A stretch of DNA of 64,000 nucleotides from Verrucomicrobiota bacterium (GCA_016721945.1 JADKHC010000018.1:51403-115402); one strand, 5' to 3'; shown: positions 8,870 through 19,045, counted from the stretch's first letter. Program-made: numbers and translations. Notes: generated from the sequence alone by a model not told the origin.

Positions 8870-9026
8870 AGGTGGCTCCTGCTTCTCTCAATGCCAACAC
8901 CAGCTCCAGCGCAGATTCATGCCGCAGCACGCGTTCTTCGTAGGTCAGCGCCAGATTCGAATCCAGCAGATCGAGGTCAATGCCTGCACGGCGGGCGTCC
9001 TCGAGGGTCTGTTCCAGATTCGTCAT
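8832..9026 (-). CDS. Small partner of the nucleotidyltransferase
   Basis: A 64-residue helical, charged protein (MTNLEQTLEDARRAGIDLDL). Its core, NLALTYEERVLRHESALELV, resembles short proteins that sit in front of nucleotidyltransferase genes and are annotated as hypothetical. It runs into the nucleotidyltransferase with a 38-nt overlap, pointing to joint expression and probably joint function. There is no membrane segment or known catalytic motif. Whether it acts as antitoxin, substrate adaptor or regulator is open. Confidence 0.65.
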   Translation of the reverse strand: MTNLEQTLEDARRAGIDLDLLDSNLALTYEERVLRHESALELVLALREAGATYEKSASAAPAAL

Positions 9027-9121
9027 AGCGTGAAAATGCGCGTTACTCGAAGGGCTGCAAAGCCTGTTTTGGGCCGTAGTTGTTCGGCAGCGAAAATCAC
9101 TCGGAAAACGGTTGCAGCGCC

Positions 9122-9433
9122 TTAAGCCCTCGCTCGCGTATCGTACTTTTGTATACCCAGTGCAATCGCACCTTCAATGAGCACTCTCAAAACTGGGTTA
9201 CAGCCCCGGAAAGTCATCCGGTCGAGCAGGGCTTCACCATGTTCCTCTAGCAATCCGGTCAACAGTCCATTCACGAAAGAACTGTTTCCATGCCGTACAC
9301 CGGTGAAGTCGAGAACGATATCCGCCTGCATTCCCACATAGGGATCGATTCTCACCATGCGAAAAGCGACCGCCTTGGCGCCATCGGCCAAATGCGATCC
9401 CAGTTCTTCAGCAAGGTGGAGTTCGAGTTTCAT
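9122..9433 (-). CDS. STAS-like domain protein (DUF4325)
   Basis: A 103-residue protein whose centre, ADIVLDFTGVRHGNSSFVNG, is the STAS-like DUF4325 signature: a beta-strand ending in DF, then the conserved S-S-F-NG turn. STAS-like domains usually bind partners or sense nucleotides and act as phospho-switches; the serine pair in NSSF is the natural switch site. It begins 2 nt after the stop of the ATPase gene at 9436-10368, so the pair is translated together. Such pairs occur in accessory regions of many bacteria, and their role is not settled. Confidence 0.75.
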   Translation of the reverse strand: MKLELHLAEELGSHLADGAKAVAFRMVRIDPYVGMQADIVLDFTGVRHGNSSFVNGLLTGLLEEHGEALLDRMTFRGCNPVLRVLIEGAIALGIQKYDTRARA

Positions 9434-9435
9434 CT

Positions 9436-10368
9436 TCAGGTGAATCTAGTTCTAATCGGCCTTTTTGCGAGTAAGCCAGCCTCTTGTTTTGCAGTGTCCA
9501 GCAAAGTGTAGAAGTCCTGCAACTTACTGTGCAGAAAAGTTAGGGTCACGAGCGTTCCGTGATAAAAACAGCCGTGCGGCAGGCTCTGCTCTTTAACCTG
9601 TCCGTCCGGGTCCATTTGCACGATTCCCGTGCCGCTGACGATCAACACCCAAGCCTGGGTATGGCGTGCGAGACCTGTGACTAACGTGAGCCCCACACCC
9701 TGATTGACGGGCTCGCCTTTGGAAGACACTCTCGGTTCGAGCGCCTTCCTGATCGCGGCCGTATCGGAAAGACCGTGGCTCCAGGCTAATCCCGCATCGA
9801 CGAAACTCTGGCGTATTCCGTGGCCATTGTCTGCGACGGCGATCCGTACCATCGCTTCGCCCTTGTTGACTTGTGCGGCAACGTAGCCAGTGCCGCGACT
9901 GTGTTGCCTCACGTTCGCACCAAGCTCCCCGATCACGTAAGCTGCGAGATCGTAGAGCGGACTCGCCGGATGTTCGAAATCGTCTCCGCCGGGTGCCAGG
10001 CAGGCAGCCACGCCCTTGCTGATCGAGTCAACATCTACAATTTGCTGCACCGGTACGAACCGCCCGTGCGACGGATGACGCTCGAACTCCTCGGTGCTCG
10101 ACACACCGCAAACGCGGAGCAGATCCATGCGCTGCAAGTATCCGAGGATCGGACATTGATGAATACCTTCGAACCGAATGCGATGAATGTGCTGACTCTG
10201 CCAATGTTTAACCATCGCAGCCAGTGCAACGAGTCCTGCGGGTGAAACCCTGCGGAGGGCGGAGAAATCGAGGATGATTTCCGCCTCGACCGTCGCTACC
10301 GAACCAAGTTGAGCAAGAAACGGAAGCAGGCCAGCCGCGTTGATGACTGGAGGAACGACGAGGCGCAC
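9436..10368 (-). CDS. STAS-HATPase protein, anti-sigma-factor-kinase-like
   Basis: A 310-residue two-domain protein. Residues 1-100 read as a STAS-like fold (AEIILDFSALRRVSPAGLVA). Residues 140-290 carry GHKL ATPase boxes: N-box ELGANVRQHSRG, G1 box VADNGHGI and G2 box NQGVGLTLV. It lacks the phospho-accepting H-box of sensor kinases, so it is more like SpoIIAB/RsbW-type serine kinases, with its own STAS domain and a second STAS-like protein encoded immediately downstream. This predicts a compact partner-switching unit in which the ATPase phosphorylates or sequesters a STAS partner. No sigma factor lies nearby, so the output is unknown. Confidence 0.75.
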   Translation of the reverse strand: MRLVVPPVINAAGLLPFLAQLGSVATVEAEIILDFSALRRVSPAGLVALAAMVKHWQSQHIHRIRFEGIHQCPILGYLQRMDLLRVCGVSSTEEFERHPSHGRFVPVQQIVDVDSISKGVAACLAPGGDDFEHPASPLYDLAAYVIGELGANVRQHSRGTGYVAAQVNKGEAMVRIAVADNGHGIRQSFVDAGLAWSHGLSDTAAIRKALEPRVSSKGEPVNQGVGLTLVTGLARHTQAWVLIVSGTGIVQMDPDGQVKEQSLPHGCFYHGTLVTLTFLHSKLQDFYTLLDTAKQEAGLLAKRPIRTRFT

Positions 10369-10383
10369 GACCAGAGAAAAATG

Positions 10384-10414
10384 TCCCCTTTGGGGCGAGG
10401 CAATCGGATAGTAC
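10384..10414 (-). terminator. Possible weak terminator after nfnB
   Basis: On the minus strand, CCCC-AAA-GGGG followed by ACATTTTT lies 20-30 nt beyond the nfnB stop. The stem is only four pairs, so this is tentative. Confidence 0.35.
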
Positions 10415-11851
10415 TTATGCGACCGATTTCTTCAGATACGCGTCGATCGCTTTGGCGGAGCGTTTGCCGTCGCCCATGGCGAGGATGACGGTGGCGGCGC
10501 CGCGGACGATGTCGCCGCCGGCGAAAACGCCAGGGAGGCTGGTCATGCCATGGTCGTCGACCTCGATGTTCGCGCGCTTGTTGAGCTTGAGCTCGGGGCA
10601 GGTGGCGGTGAGGAGTGGGTTGGCACGCGTACCGATGGCCACCACGACCACGTCGCATTCGAGAATAAATTCTGAACCGGGAATCGCGACCGGGCTGCGG
10701 CGGCCGGAGGCGTCGGCTTCACCAAGTTGCATGCGCTGGCACTTGAGGCCGGTGACCCATTTCTTGTCGTTGCCGATGACTTCGAGCGGAGCGACGAGCA
10801 TCTCGAAGGCGACGCCTTCTGCTTCAGCATGGTGAACTTCTTCCACGCGAGCAGGCATCTCGGTCTTGGTTCGGCGGTAGACAATGCTGGCGACTTCGGC
10901 ACCGAGGCGCTTGGCGGTGCGCACGGCGTCCATGGCGACGTTGCCGCCGCCGACGACGGCGACGCGTTTGCCGACGAGCACGGGCGTATCGGCCTGCGGA
11001 AATTCATATGCGGCCATCAAATTGACGCGAGTGAGGTATTCGTTTGCAGAATACACGCCTTTGAAATTTTCGCCGGGCACGTTCATGAAGACCGGCAAGC
11101 CGGCGCCGTTGGCGATGAAGATGGCATCGAAAGTCTGGCGCAGTTCGGGCAACGTGTAGGTGCGGCCGATGATGACGTTGCACTCGATCTTCACGCCGGC
11201 GTCGGTGAGGCGTTTGACTTCCTTATCCACGATCTGTTTCGGCAGGCGGAATTCCGGGATGCCGTACACGAGCACGCCACCGGGCTGATGCAGCGCTTCG
11301 AAAACAGTAACGTCATGGCCAGCTTTGGCGAGTTCGCCTGCGGCGGTGAGGCCAGCAGGGCCGCCACCGACGACGGCAACTTTTTTGCCGGTGGGCGTGG
11401 GTTTCGGTGCAGTGCGGCTACCGTTCTGCATGGCCCAATCAGCGACGAAGCGTTCGAGATAGCCGATGCCGACCGCTTCGCCTTTGATGCCGCGAACGCA
11501 AAGTTCTTCGCACTGGGTTTCCTGTGGGCAAACCCGTCCGGTGACGCAAGGCAGGGCATTATCGCCGAGCAGGCTGTCGGCTGCGCCGGGCAAATCACCC
11601 TTGGCGAGAAAGTCGATAAAGCGCGGGATATTCACACGCACGGGGCAGCCTTGAACGCATTTTGGATCTTTGCACTGGATACAGCGCTGGGCTTCGAGCA
11701 TGGCCATCTGCTCGGGCAGGCCGAGATTGACCTCGCAGAAATTATGCGAGCGTTCCGTCGCGTCCTGCTCCGGCATGCGCTGGCGTTGGATGGCCATGCG
11801 CTCTTTGGGCGACATCTTTTTCGGTGCGGCGGCGGGAAGTTCGGCAGACAT
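10415..11851 (-). CDS. nfnB: NfnB, large subunit of electron-bifurcating ferredoxin:NADP transhydrogenase
   Basis: A 478-residue flavoprotein of the GltD-like family. The N-terminus has two [4Fe-4S] ligand sets: CIQCKDPKCVQGCP (about residues 57-70) and CVTGRVCPQETQCEELC. Then come the FAD motif VAVVGGGPAGLTAAGELAKA and the NADP(H) motif VAVVGGGNVAMDAVRTAKRL with YRRTKTEMPAR. The same family includes the glutamate synthase small subunit. The tight linkage to an NfnA-type gene (18 nt apart) and the absence of a glutamate synthase large subunit favour Nfn. Nfn couples NADH plus reduced ferredoxin to reduction of two NADP+. It is the last gene of the iorA-to-nfnB unit. Confidence 0.88.
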   Translation of the reverse strand: MSAELPAAAPKKMSPKERMAIQRQRMPEQDATERSHNFCEVNLGLPEQMAMLEAQRCIQCKDPKCVQGCPVRVNIPRFIDFLAKGDLPGAADSLLGDNALPCVTGRVCPQETQCEELCVRGIKGEAVGIGYLERFVADWAMQNGSRTAPKPTPTGKKVAVVGGGPAGLTAAGELAKAGHDVTVFEALHQPGGVLVYGIPEFRLPKQIVDKEVKRLTDAGVKIECNVIIGRTYTLPELRQTFDAIFIANGAGLPVFMNVPGENFKGVYSANEYLTRVNLMAAYEFPQADTPVLVGKRVAVVGGGNVAMDAVRTAKRLGAEVASIVYRRTKTEMPARVEEVHHAEAEGVAFEMLVAPLEVIGNDKKWVTGLKCQRMQLGEADASGRRSPVAIPGSEFILECDVVVVAIGTRANPLLTATCPELKLNKRANIEVDDHGMTSLPGVFAGGDIVRGAATVILAMGDGKRSAKAIDAYLKKSVA

Positions 11852-11869
11852 GTGGGTGACCCTTTGAAA

Positions 11870-12712
11870 TTATTTTGTCAGACCGACGCGGCAGGTGCCG
11901 TCTTTTTGGCAAGTGTTGGCTTCTTGCTCGTGAATTTTGTAGGTAGAGAGACGGTCGGCAAGCAGGTCGAAGTCGACTTTGTGGCCGTCGAACTCGGGAC
12001 CGTCGACGCAGGCGAATTTCGTTTCACCGCCGACATCGACGCGGCAGCCACCGCACATGCCGGTGCCGTCGACCATGACAGGGTTGAGCGAGACGATCGT
12101 GTGTACGCCGAAAGGTTTGGTGAGATTGGCGATAGCGCGCATCATCGGTACGGGGCCGACGGCGTATACGATATCGATGCCGCCTGCGGTCAGGATTTCC
12201 TTCGCGGCGTCGGTCACGAAACCTTTGCGTCCGTAGCTGCCGTCGTCGGTGCAGACCACGACGTCGCCAAGACGCTTGAGTTCTTCTTCGAAAATAACCC
12301 ATTCCTTCGAGCGGCCACCGATCACGCTGGTGACGTGGACGCCTTTGGCGTGCAGGCCTTGGGCAATCGGATGAACAACTGCGGTGCCGACGCCGCCGCC
12401 GACGCAGAGCGCGCGACCTTTTTCGATCACTTCGGTGGGCATGCCGAGCGGGCCAGAGATGTCTTGGATCGAATCGCCGACATCGAGCGCAACCAGTTCC
12501 TTGGTGCTTTTGCCGACGGCTTGGATGACGAGAGAGATTGTCCCTGCCGTAGGGTTAGCGTCGGCGATTGTGAGCGGGATTCGCTCGGCGCGAGGGCCGC
12601 GACGGACGATCACGAACTGGCCCGGCTGGCGGATTTGCGCGATGCGTGCTGCCTCCAAATCTAACCGTGTTACATTTGGGCTGAGCTGGGCTTTGGAGAC
12701 GATGCGGTGCAT
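11870..12712 (-). CDS. nfnA: NfnA, FAD/NAD-binding small subunit with [2Fe-2S]
   Basis: A 280-residue protein of the sulfide/dihydroorotate dehydrogenase-like electron-transfer family. Its FAD-binding beta-barrel starts IVSKAQLSPNVTRLDLEA and has GQFVIVRRGPRAERIPLTIA. The NAD domain has GGGVGTAVVHPIAQGL. The [2Fe-2S] ligands lie near the end (GTGMCGGCRVDV, then FACVDGPEFDGH, and a last Cys before the C-terminus). With NfnB it forms the cytosolic bifurcating transhydrogenase that balances ferredoxin, NADH and NADPH in anaerobes. It lies 39 nt downstream of the ACT-domain gene. Confidence 0.88.
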   Translation of the reverse strand: MHRIVSKAQLSPNVTRLDLEAARIAQIRQPGQFVIVRRGPRAERIPLTIADANPTAGTISLVIQAVGKSTKELVALDVGDSIQDISGPLGMPTEVIEKGRALCVGGGVGTAVVHPIAQGLHAKGVHVTSVIGGRSKEWVIFEEELKRLGDVVVCTDDGSYGRKGFVTDAAKEILTAGGIDIVYAVGPVPMMRAIANLTKPFGVHTIVSLNPVMVDGTGMCGGCRVDVGGETKFACVDGPEFDGHKVDFDLLADRLSTYKIHEQEANTCQKDGTCRVGLTK

Positions 12713-12751
12713 TTGAGTTTAAAGGTGTAGCAGGCAATGCGCCATGAGCAG

Positions 12752-13180
12752 TTATGGGCCAAAGAGATTGGCAGTATTGATAACTTTTAAACCGGCCTTC
12801 TGGAGGATATCAGCGGCACGATCAAGGTCGTTGAAACGGATGATCATGATCGCGCGGCCGGTGCGGCAGGCGAAGGCGTACATGTATTCGACTGAGATCT
12901 GGTGCGGATCGAGCGCGGTGAGAACGGCGGCGAGCCCGCCCGGCTTATCGGGAACTTGGATGGCGAGAACTTCGCTCGCAGTGACGGCGTAGCCCGCTTT
13001 TTCAACAACGGCACGGGCTTTGTCTGCATCCGGTGTGATGATGCGCAGCAAACCAAACTCACCGGTTTCGGAGAGCATGAGCGTGCTAAGGTTCACACCG
13101 GCATCGGCCAGCGTGCGACAGAGCGCGGCGAGGCGCCCGGGTTGATTTTCGAGGAAAACGGAAATCTGGCGGATTTTCAT
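12752..13180 (-). CDS. Tandem ACT-domain amino-acid-sensing protein
   Basis: A 142-residue protein made of two ACT domains (MKIRQISVFLENQPGRLAAL at the start; ASEVLAIQVPDKPGGLAAVL midway). Each has the Gly at the ligand-binding turn (QPGRL, KPGGL). Stand-alone double-ACT proteins of this kind are typically found beside indolepyruvate oxidoreductase and phenylacetyl-CoA ligase genes, where they are thought to sense an aromatic or branched-chain amino acid. Here the position between paaK and nfnA fits exactly. It has no catalytic domain, so a regulatory or complex-binding role is likely. Confidence 0.88.
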   Translation of the reverse strand: MKIRQISVFLENQPGRLAALCRTLADAGVNLSTLMLSETGEFGLLRIITPDADKARAVVEKAGYAVTASEVLAIQVPDKPGGLAAVLTALDPHQISVEYMYAFACRTGRAIMIIRFNDLDRAADILQKAGLKVINTANLFGP

Positions 13181-13195
13181 GGGGTGATGGAATCA

Positions 13196-13336
13196 GAGGT
13201 TAGGGATCAGAGGCCAGAAGTCAGAGATGGGATTCGGAGGATGATTTTTCACGCAGAGACGCAGAGGCGCAAAGAAGACCGCAGGCGACGGGCGTGCGAT
13301 CTTTGCGACTTGGCGTCATTGCGTGAGACTTCATGG
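13196..13336. repeat. Paired palindromic repeats between paaK and the ACT gene
   Basis: Two repeat types sit in this 160-bp gap. The first is a GGCCAGAAGTCAGAG-type arm (13200-13228). The second is an inverted CTTTGCG-type pair: TTCACGCAGAGACGCAGAGG near 13248 facing GCGACTTGGCGTCATTGCGT near 13307. Both have relatives elsewhere in the window. They could form a large hairpin within the transcript. Confidence 0.6.
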
Positions 13337-13341
13337 CTCTT

Positions 13342-14681
<1,340 letters not shown>

Positions 14682-14685
<4 letters not shown>

Positions 14686-15164
14686 GGGGTGCGGCCGAGA
14701 TCGAATGCGGTGTCGTTGGCGGTATGGAGTTTCTCGGGAAAGTTTGCACGCAGGCTCTCACGCCAAGCGCTCTCGGGGAAATCGAAATGGCGGCTGAGAC
14801 GCCCGAGCATGGCGACGTTGAGCGACTTTGCCGATGGCAACTTCGTTGTGTCGATGTCGGCCGGGACGATCAAAGTGCCGCTGGTGCGAAGTCCGCCGCG
14901 AACGACTTCGATCTGGGTCGGCTCCATCACGACGAGAAAATCGCAGGCGCCGTCGGGGATCATCGGGCTGTGGACTTCGGAGCCAAAACGCACGTCGGAC
15001 TGCACGGAGCCGCCGCGCTGGCTCATGCCGTGGACTTCGGCTTTTTTGACAGTGTGACCCTGGCGGAAGACGACGTCGGCGAAGATGTCGGAGGCCTTGA
15101 TCACGCCGGTGCCGCCGAGACCGGCGAAACGGATATTGGTGGTTTGAACCTGGTTCGTTGTCAT
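14682..15164 (-). CDS. iorB: Indolepyruvate ferredoxin oxidoreductase, beta subunit
   Basis: A 160-residue protein of the pyruvate:ferredoxin oxidoreductase gamma-domain family. The glycine-rich start IRFAGLGGTGVIKASDIFAD is followed by HTVKKAEVHGMSQRGGSVQ, the signature of IorB that contacts CoA. It assembles with IorA to oxidatively decarboxylate aryl pyruvates (from Trp, Phe or Tyr transamination) to aryl-acetyl-CoA with reduction of ferredoxin. It starts 12 nt after iorA and overlaps paaK. It is slightly shorter than archaeal homologues, which run to 190-210 residues. Confidence 0.93.
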
Positions 15165-15176
15165 GGGCGAGGTTCC

Positions 15177-16874
15177 TTAGTGTTGGCAGGTGCCACCGCA
15201 TTCGCACGAACCGGATTCGGCGGGTTCGTCAGCGGCTTGTTTTGCTTTCAGCTCCTTGTCCCAAGCGGCAATGCGGCCGGCGGCGAGGATACACGGGCTG
15301 CGGGCGATGATAACGGTCAGCTCATCCTTTTGTAGGGAATCGGCCAATACGGCTTTGAGCATCGCGCGTTCGCGAATCGGATTGATGGTGAAAACGTTTT
15401 TCACGCCAGCGGCGTGGGCCATTTCTTCGAAGTTTACCTTATGCGTGCCAGAGCCGTCGAGGTGCCGGCCGGTGCCGGGGTGCTCCTGCTGGCCGGTCAT
15501 GGCGGTGGTGCCGTTGTCGAGAATCATGAGCACGTGGCCAGTCTCGGGCGGATTGTAGGCCATTTCAACGAGGCCAGGCAGACCGCTGTGAAGGAATGTG
15601 CTGTCGCCGATCACAGAAATGACGCGCTTGGCTTGATCGCGCGGGAGCACGTGGCGAAGGCCGAGGCCCATGCCGACGGAGGCGCCCATGTCGATCATCA
15701 TGTCCATCGCTGAAAGCGGCGGAAGCGCGGCGAGCGTGTAGCAACCAATATCGCCGGAGACGATGCAGTTGAGCTCCTTCATCACCTCAAAACTGGTGGT
15801 GTGCGGACAGCCTTTGCAGAGCTCGGGCGGTTTGCCGCGGGGCGGAACGGGCTCGGGGCTGGTATCCTTGTTTAGAATACGCTTCACGCGATCGACGCTG
15901 AGTTCGCCGAAGCGGAAAGTGGCATCGTCCTTGGCCTCGATGCGCAGGTCGGCGGCACGCAGAGCCGTGGCGAGCCAGGGATCGTTTTCTTCGATGATGA
16001 CGCAGCGGTCGACCGTGGCAGCGAAGGCGCGAATCGTCGCCAGCGGCAGCGGATAAGTCATGCCGAGTTTAAGCACGGAGGCATCGGGCGCGGCTTCGCG
16101 AATGTGGTGGTAGCAGATACCAGCGGTGATGATGCCGAGGGATTCGCTGCGTTTCTCAACCAGGTTTGGACCTTGGGAAATGTTCCAGAGCTCCATCTCG
16201 GCCATCTTGGCGCGGAGACGACGATGCGCGGGTTTCGCGTGGCCGGGGACCATGACACGACCGGCGATGTTGCGGACAAAATCGGTGGCGGGCGCGCCGG
16301 TTTCGGCGGCGGTGGGAATCACGTCGGGAGCGAAGCGTGGCTTAACAGGCGACTTCGAATGGCAGACCCGCGTGGTCATGCGGAAGATGACGGGGATGCG
16401 CCAGCGTTCGCTCGTCGCGAAGGCGACTTGGAGCAGATCGTAGGCGTCCTGCGAGTCGGCGGGTTCGAACATCGGTGCGACGGCGGCTTCGGCGTAGCGG
16501 CGGCTGTCTTGTTCGTTTTGCGAAGAGGCGAGTCCGGGGTCGTCGGCAACGACGAGAACATAACCACCATCTACGCCCGAATAAGTCATGGTGAAGAGCA
16601 CATCGGCGGCGACGTTGAGGCCGACGTGCTTCATCGTGCAGAGCACGCGGGCTTTGGCGAAGGCGGCGCCGAGCGCGACTTCGGCGGCGACTTTTTCGTT
16701 GGGTGCCCATTGGGCTTTGCCGCCGAGGGCGCTGAAGCCCTCGAGGATTTCGGTGGACGGCGTTCCCGGGTAACCGGTGCCGAGGGCGACGCCGCAATGC
16801 AGCGCGGCGAGGGCAACAGCTTCGTTACCGCTTAAAAGGAGGCGACCGTTTTTGTCTTGGGAGGGTTGTGGCAC
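15177..16874 (-). CDS. iorA: Indolepyruvate ferredoxin oxidoreductase alpha subunit without ferredoxin domain
   Basis: A 565-residue protein starting at a GTG (MPQPSQDKNGRLLLSGNEAV). It has the PFOR pyrimidine-binding domain (GVALGTGYPGTPSTEILEGF) and the TPP-binding domain (GDIGCYTLAALPP, then MGASVGMGLGLRH, ILDNGTTAMTGQQ). Classical IorA ends with a two-cluster ferredoxin module of eight cysteines. Here the protein ends soon after ARSPCILAAGR in a short tail, GSCECGGTCQH, with only three closely spaced cysteines. An inner CKGC pair (PPELCKGCPHTT) is as in the family. Electrons may therefore leave through a separate ferredoxin, or the tail may bind a metal. First gene of the unit. Confidence 0.92.
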   Translation of the reverse strand: MPQPSQDKNGRLLLSGNEAVALAALHCGVALGTGYPGTPSTEILEGFSALGGKAQWAPNEKVAAEVALGAAFAKARVLCTMKHVGLNVAADVLFTMTYSGVDGGYVLVVADDPGLASSQNEQDSRRYAEAAVAPMFEPADSQDAYDLLQVAFATSERWRIPVIFRMTTRVCHSKSPVKPRFAPDVIPTAAETGAPATDFVRNIAGRVMVPGHAKPAHRRLRAKMAEMELWNISQGPNLVEKRSESLGIITAGICYHHIREAAPDASVLKLGMTYPLPLATIRAFAATVDRCVIIEENDPWLATALRAADLRIEAKDDATFRFGELSVDRVKRILNKDTSPEPVPPRGKPPELCKGCPHTTSFEVMKELNCIVSGDIGCYTLAALPPLSAMDMMIDMGASVGMGLGLRHVLPRDQAKRVISVIGDSTFLHSGLPGLVEMAYNPPETGHVLMILDNGTTAMTGQQEHPGTGRHLDGSGTHKVNFEEMAHAAGVKNVFTINPIRERAMLKAVLADSLQKDELTVIIARSPCILAAGRIAAWDKELKAKQAADEPAESGSCECGGTCQH

Positions 16875-17106
16875 GGGCGGGGTTTTCTTGAGTTTAAGTT
16901 TAGCTCAACAGCCCCGGCGATCACACCCTAAATTCTGCCTCTTGCAGCGCAAAAATTGGCCTGAGCGTTCCAGTAATCGATGGGCGCCGCAGGAATTCGG
17001 GGACGGGGAGGGTGTCCGATGGGGAGCGGAAAATGGAAACTCACTCGTTTTGATGAGTCTAATCTTTGCTTGCCCAGCGGATTGTTGGGCGTCGAATTTC
17101 TAAGTG

Positions 17107-18027
17107 ATGAATGCCGACAAACTCCTTGATGATATCTGTGGTGGCGATCCCAAGCTGGTCGCTGCAGCGCTTCAAGCCGCTCATGGCCGGGCCGAAGAAC
17201 TTGTACCAAAGCTCTTGGAGCGGTTCGGCGCGGTGCTCGCAGCGACGCGGAATCCTGACGCTAAATCGGTTCCCTATGTTGGTTTTTTCTTTTACCTAGC
17301 TGCCGAATTCAAGGCCCAGATCGCGCATGCGCCGATGGTGCAGCTTCTCCGCATGCCAGCGGCTTTCATCGACGAGGCTATTGGCGACGTCCTGACTGAA
17401 GGCGCAGGAACAGCACTGGCCGAAACTTACCCAGGTGCGCCCGAGGCCATCTACGATTTGATCGAGGATACCGGGGCTGATCCGTTTGCCCGAGGCGCAG
17501 GGCTGAATGCACTCGCGATACTCTGGAAGCGCGGTGCGCTTCCCCGCGAGGAATTGCTCGGCCGGATGATCCGCCTGGCCACACTCCTCGATCCAGAATC
17601 GAACAACGATGCGCTGGTTTGCAACGCGCTGGTCTCTGCTGCGGTGAAAGTGAATGCCCACGAAATCCGCGACACCATCCTTGGGCTGTATGAGCGCGGC
17701 CTGGCGGATGAGATGTATATCGAATCCGAATACACGGAAAAACATCTCGTGCCCGGTGCGGCACCGGCGCGCGAGGCTGCCCGGTTGGACAAAACGATTG
17801 ACGACGCTTGGGACGCGGTAAAGAGCTGGTGCTTCTTCGATGAGGACGCGCCGAATCAGATGGCAGATACCGAGTTCGGGCCCGAATACAGGTCTCCGCC
17901 ATTTCCCTCGTCACCACCGCCGGGAGAGTGGTCTCCGCCAACGCCCTTCCACGCGCCACCAAAAATTGGCCGCAACGAACCATGCCCTTGCGGCAGCGGT
18001 AAGAAGTTCAAGAAGTGCTGCGGGTAG
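17107..18027 (+). CDS. DUF1186 protein with C-terminal SEC-C metal-binding motif
   Basis: A 306-residue soluble protein, largely alpha-helical (HEAT-like text such as [20 protein letters not shown]). A proline-rich linker ([18 protein letters not shown]) leads to the C-terminal SEC-C motif [17 protein letters not shown], which binds zinc and in SecA contacts SecB or ribosomes. DUF1186 proteins with SEC-C are widespread and of unknown role. GTG at 17104 precedes the ATG used here. It is followed by an AT-rich island, which suggests the accessory patch begins just after its stop. Confidence 0.8.
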   Translation: MNADKLLDDICGGDPKLVAAALQAAHGRAEELVPKLLERFGAVLAATRNPDAKSVPYVGFFFYLAAEFKAQIAHAPMVQLLRMPAAFIDEAIGDVLTEGAGTALAETYPGAPEAIYDLIEDTGADPFARGAGLNALAILWKRGALPREELLGRMIRLATLLDPESNNDALVCNALVSAAVKVNAHEIRDTILGLYERGLADEMYIESEYTEKHLVPGAAPAREAARLDKTIDDAWDAVKSWCFFDEDAPNQMADTEFGPEYRSPPFPSSPPPGEWSPPTPFHAPPKIGRNEPCPCGSGKKFKKCCG

Positions 18028-18225
18028 TGGCTTGCGTTTAAAAACCATCAAAAACCGCCTGATCAAAGTTTGAGCCCCGAAGTCTTTTTCTTGGTCAATT
18101 ACAACACTTACAACCTGACCCTTTTTTCTGGTTTCATTCTCATAGTTCGGGTTTTGGAATCGGAATTTGACTACTTTGGCTCGTTTATAAAACATATTAA
18201 AAGTTAATAAAGCAGATTCCTAAAA

Positions 18226-18642
18226 ATGAAAACACTCATTGCTCTCGTAACTATTCTACTAATCAGTGTCCTGTTGATCGGCGGATATTTTATATATCAT
18301 AAACAAAGTGATATTAATGAAGTGCGAAACGAAGAAGCCGCTCACAATGCTGCCCGGCAATTAGTTGATGTAGCGCTGAGGCAAGCCGAGCGGAACCTGG
18401 GTGAAAAAGTTTCAGAGGCGATTCGCGATCATCGGGTTATTGTTGGCATGTCAAAAAGTGATGTGAGATTGGCGATTGGTGAGCCAAATGGAATCGGTGA
18501 AAGTGTTGAGACAGGTTACAGTGTTGATATTAGCTATAGGCGCGATGGAATAGATGAGATTTGGCATTATTATGCGGTTCAAGTTATGTTTAACCGAAAC
18601 GGAATTGTTATGATGGTTTTGAAGGAGAGAATCTCGCCATAA
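18226..18642 (+). CDS. Membrane-anchored protein with BamE/SmpA-like domain
   Basis: A 138-residue protein with one N-terminal membrane segment (TLIALVTILLISVLLIGGYF). A helical stretch follows, then a C-terminal half reading VIVGMSKSDVRLAIGEPNGI, which resembles the start of the SmpA/OmlA (BamE-like) fold in which M-x-x-x-V...LG-P precedes beta-strands. It lacks the usual lipobox. The gene and both flanks are clearly richer in A/T and in A/T-ended codons than their neighbours, suggesting recent acquisition. The function is unknown. Confidence 0.55.
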   Translation: MKTLIALVTILLISVLLIGGYFIYHKQSDINEVRNEEAAHNAARQLVDVALRQAERNLGEKVSEAIRDHRVIVGMSKSDVRLAIGEPNGIGESVETGYSVDISYRRDGIDEIWHYYAVQVMFNRNGIVMMVLKERISP

Positions 18643-18838
18643 CTAACAAATATCAGTCGCTCTGTAATTGCGATATGCCTAGCAAAAAGGGTCGCGTTTT
18701 ATAGTTTGTAGTTGGCGAAAGAGGGTGCCGCAAAGAAGCCGAACTTTGTATTTTGCCCTCGGGGGCGGGTGAAGCGGACTCAGAGACGATAGCAAAAGGT
18801 TCTGAAAGCAGCTCATGAGCGGCTTTGCAGCATTTGAA
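18643..18838. other. Intergenic stretch before the second MITE, no gene seen
   Basis: About 200 bases of moderately AT-rich sequence. There is no coding pattern, hairpin with T run, or repeat that I can name. It ends in the TTGAA duplicated by the MITE. Confidence 0.5.
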
Positions 18839-19013
18839 CCTTAATTCCGCAGTTGAAACCGCTAATTTTCGCTAATTGGCGCTAAATCAGAGATATCGAT
18901 AAAAATACCTTTTCACCTGTCAGGTGAACTCCGTTTCTGCCCAGACCGGTGGCTAACCCCCGAAATTAGCGGCGATTAGCGATAATTAGCGGTTAAACAC
19001 TGCTGTTTTTAGG
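18839..19013 (-). mobile_element. MITE copy 2 (175 bp), inverted relative to copy 1, TTGAA duplication
   Basis: The reverse complement of this stretch matches 4093-4268 along its whole length with about ten differences by eye, mostly in the centre. The ends are CCTTAATTCCGCAGTTGAAA and the complement of CCTAAAAACAGCAGTG. The direct repeats TTGAA at 18834-18838 and 19014-19018 mark the insertion. The central palindrome TTCACCTGTCAGGTGAA is kept. It lies next to the decayed ParE toxin gene. Confidence 0.88.
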
Positions 19014-19045
19014 TTGAATCGTAAAAGAGGGCGCTCTTCAGTGGC

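Noticed and set aside
10727..12664. Long plus-strand frame opposite nfnB-nfnA
   Set aside because: It is antisense to genes with clear Fe-S and FAD motifs, with low-complexity His/Gly/Asp text and no recognisable domain.
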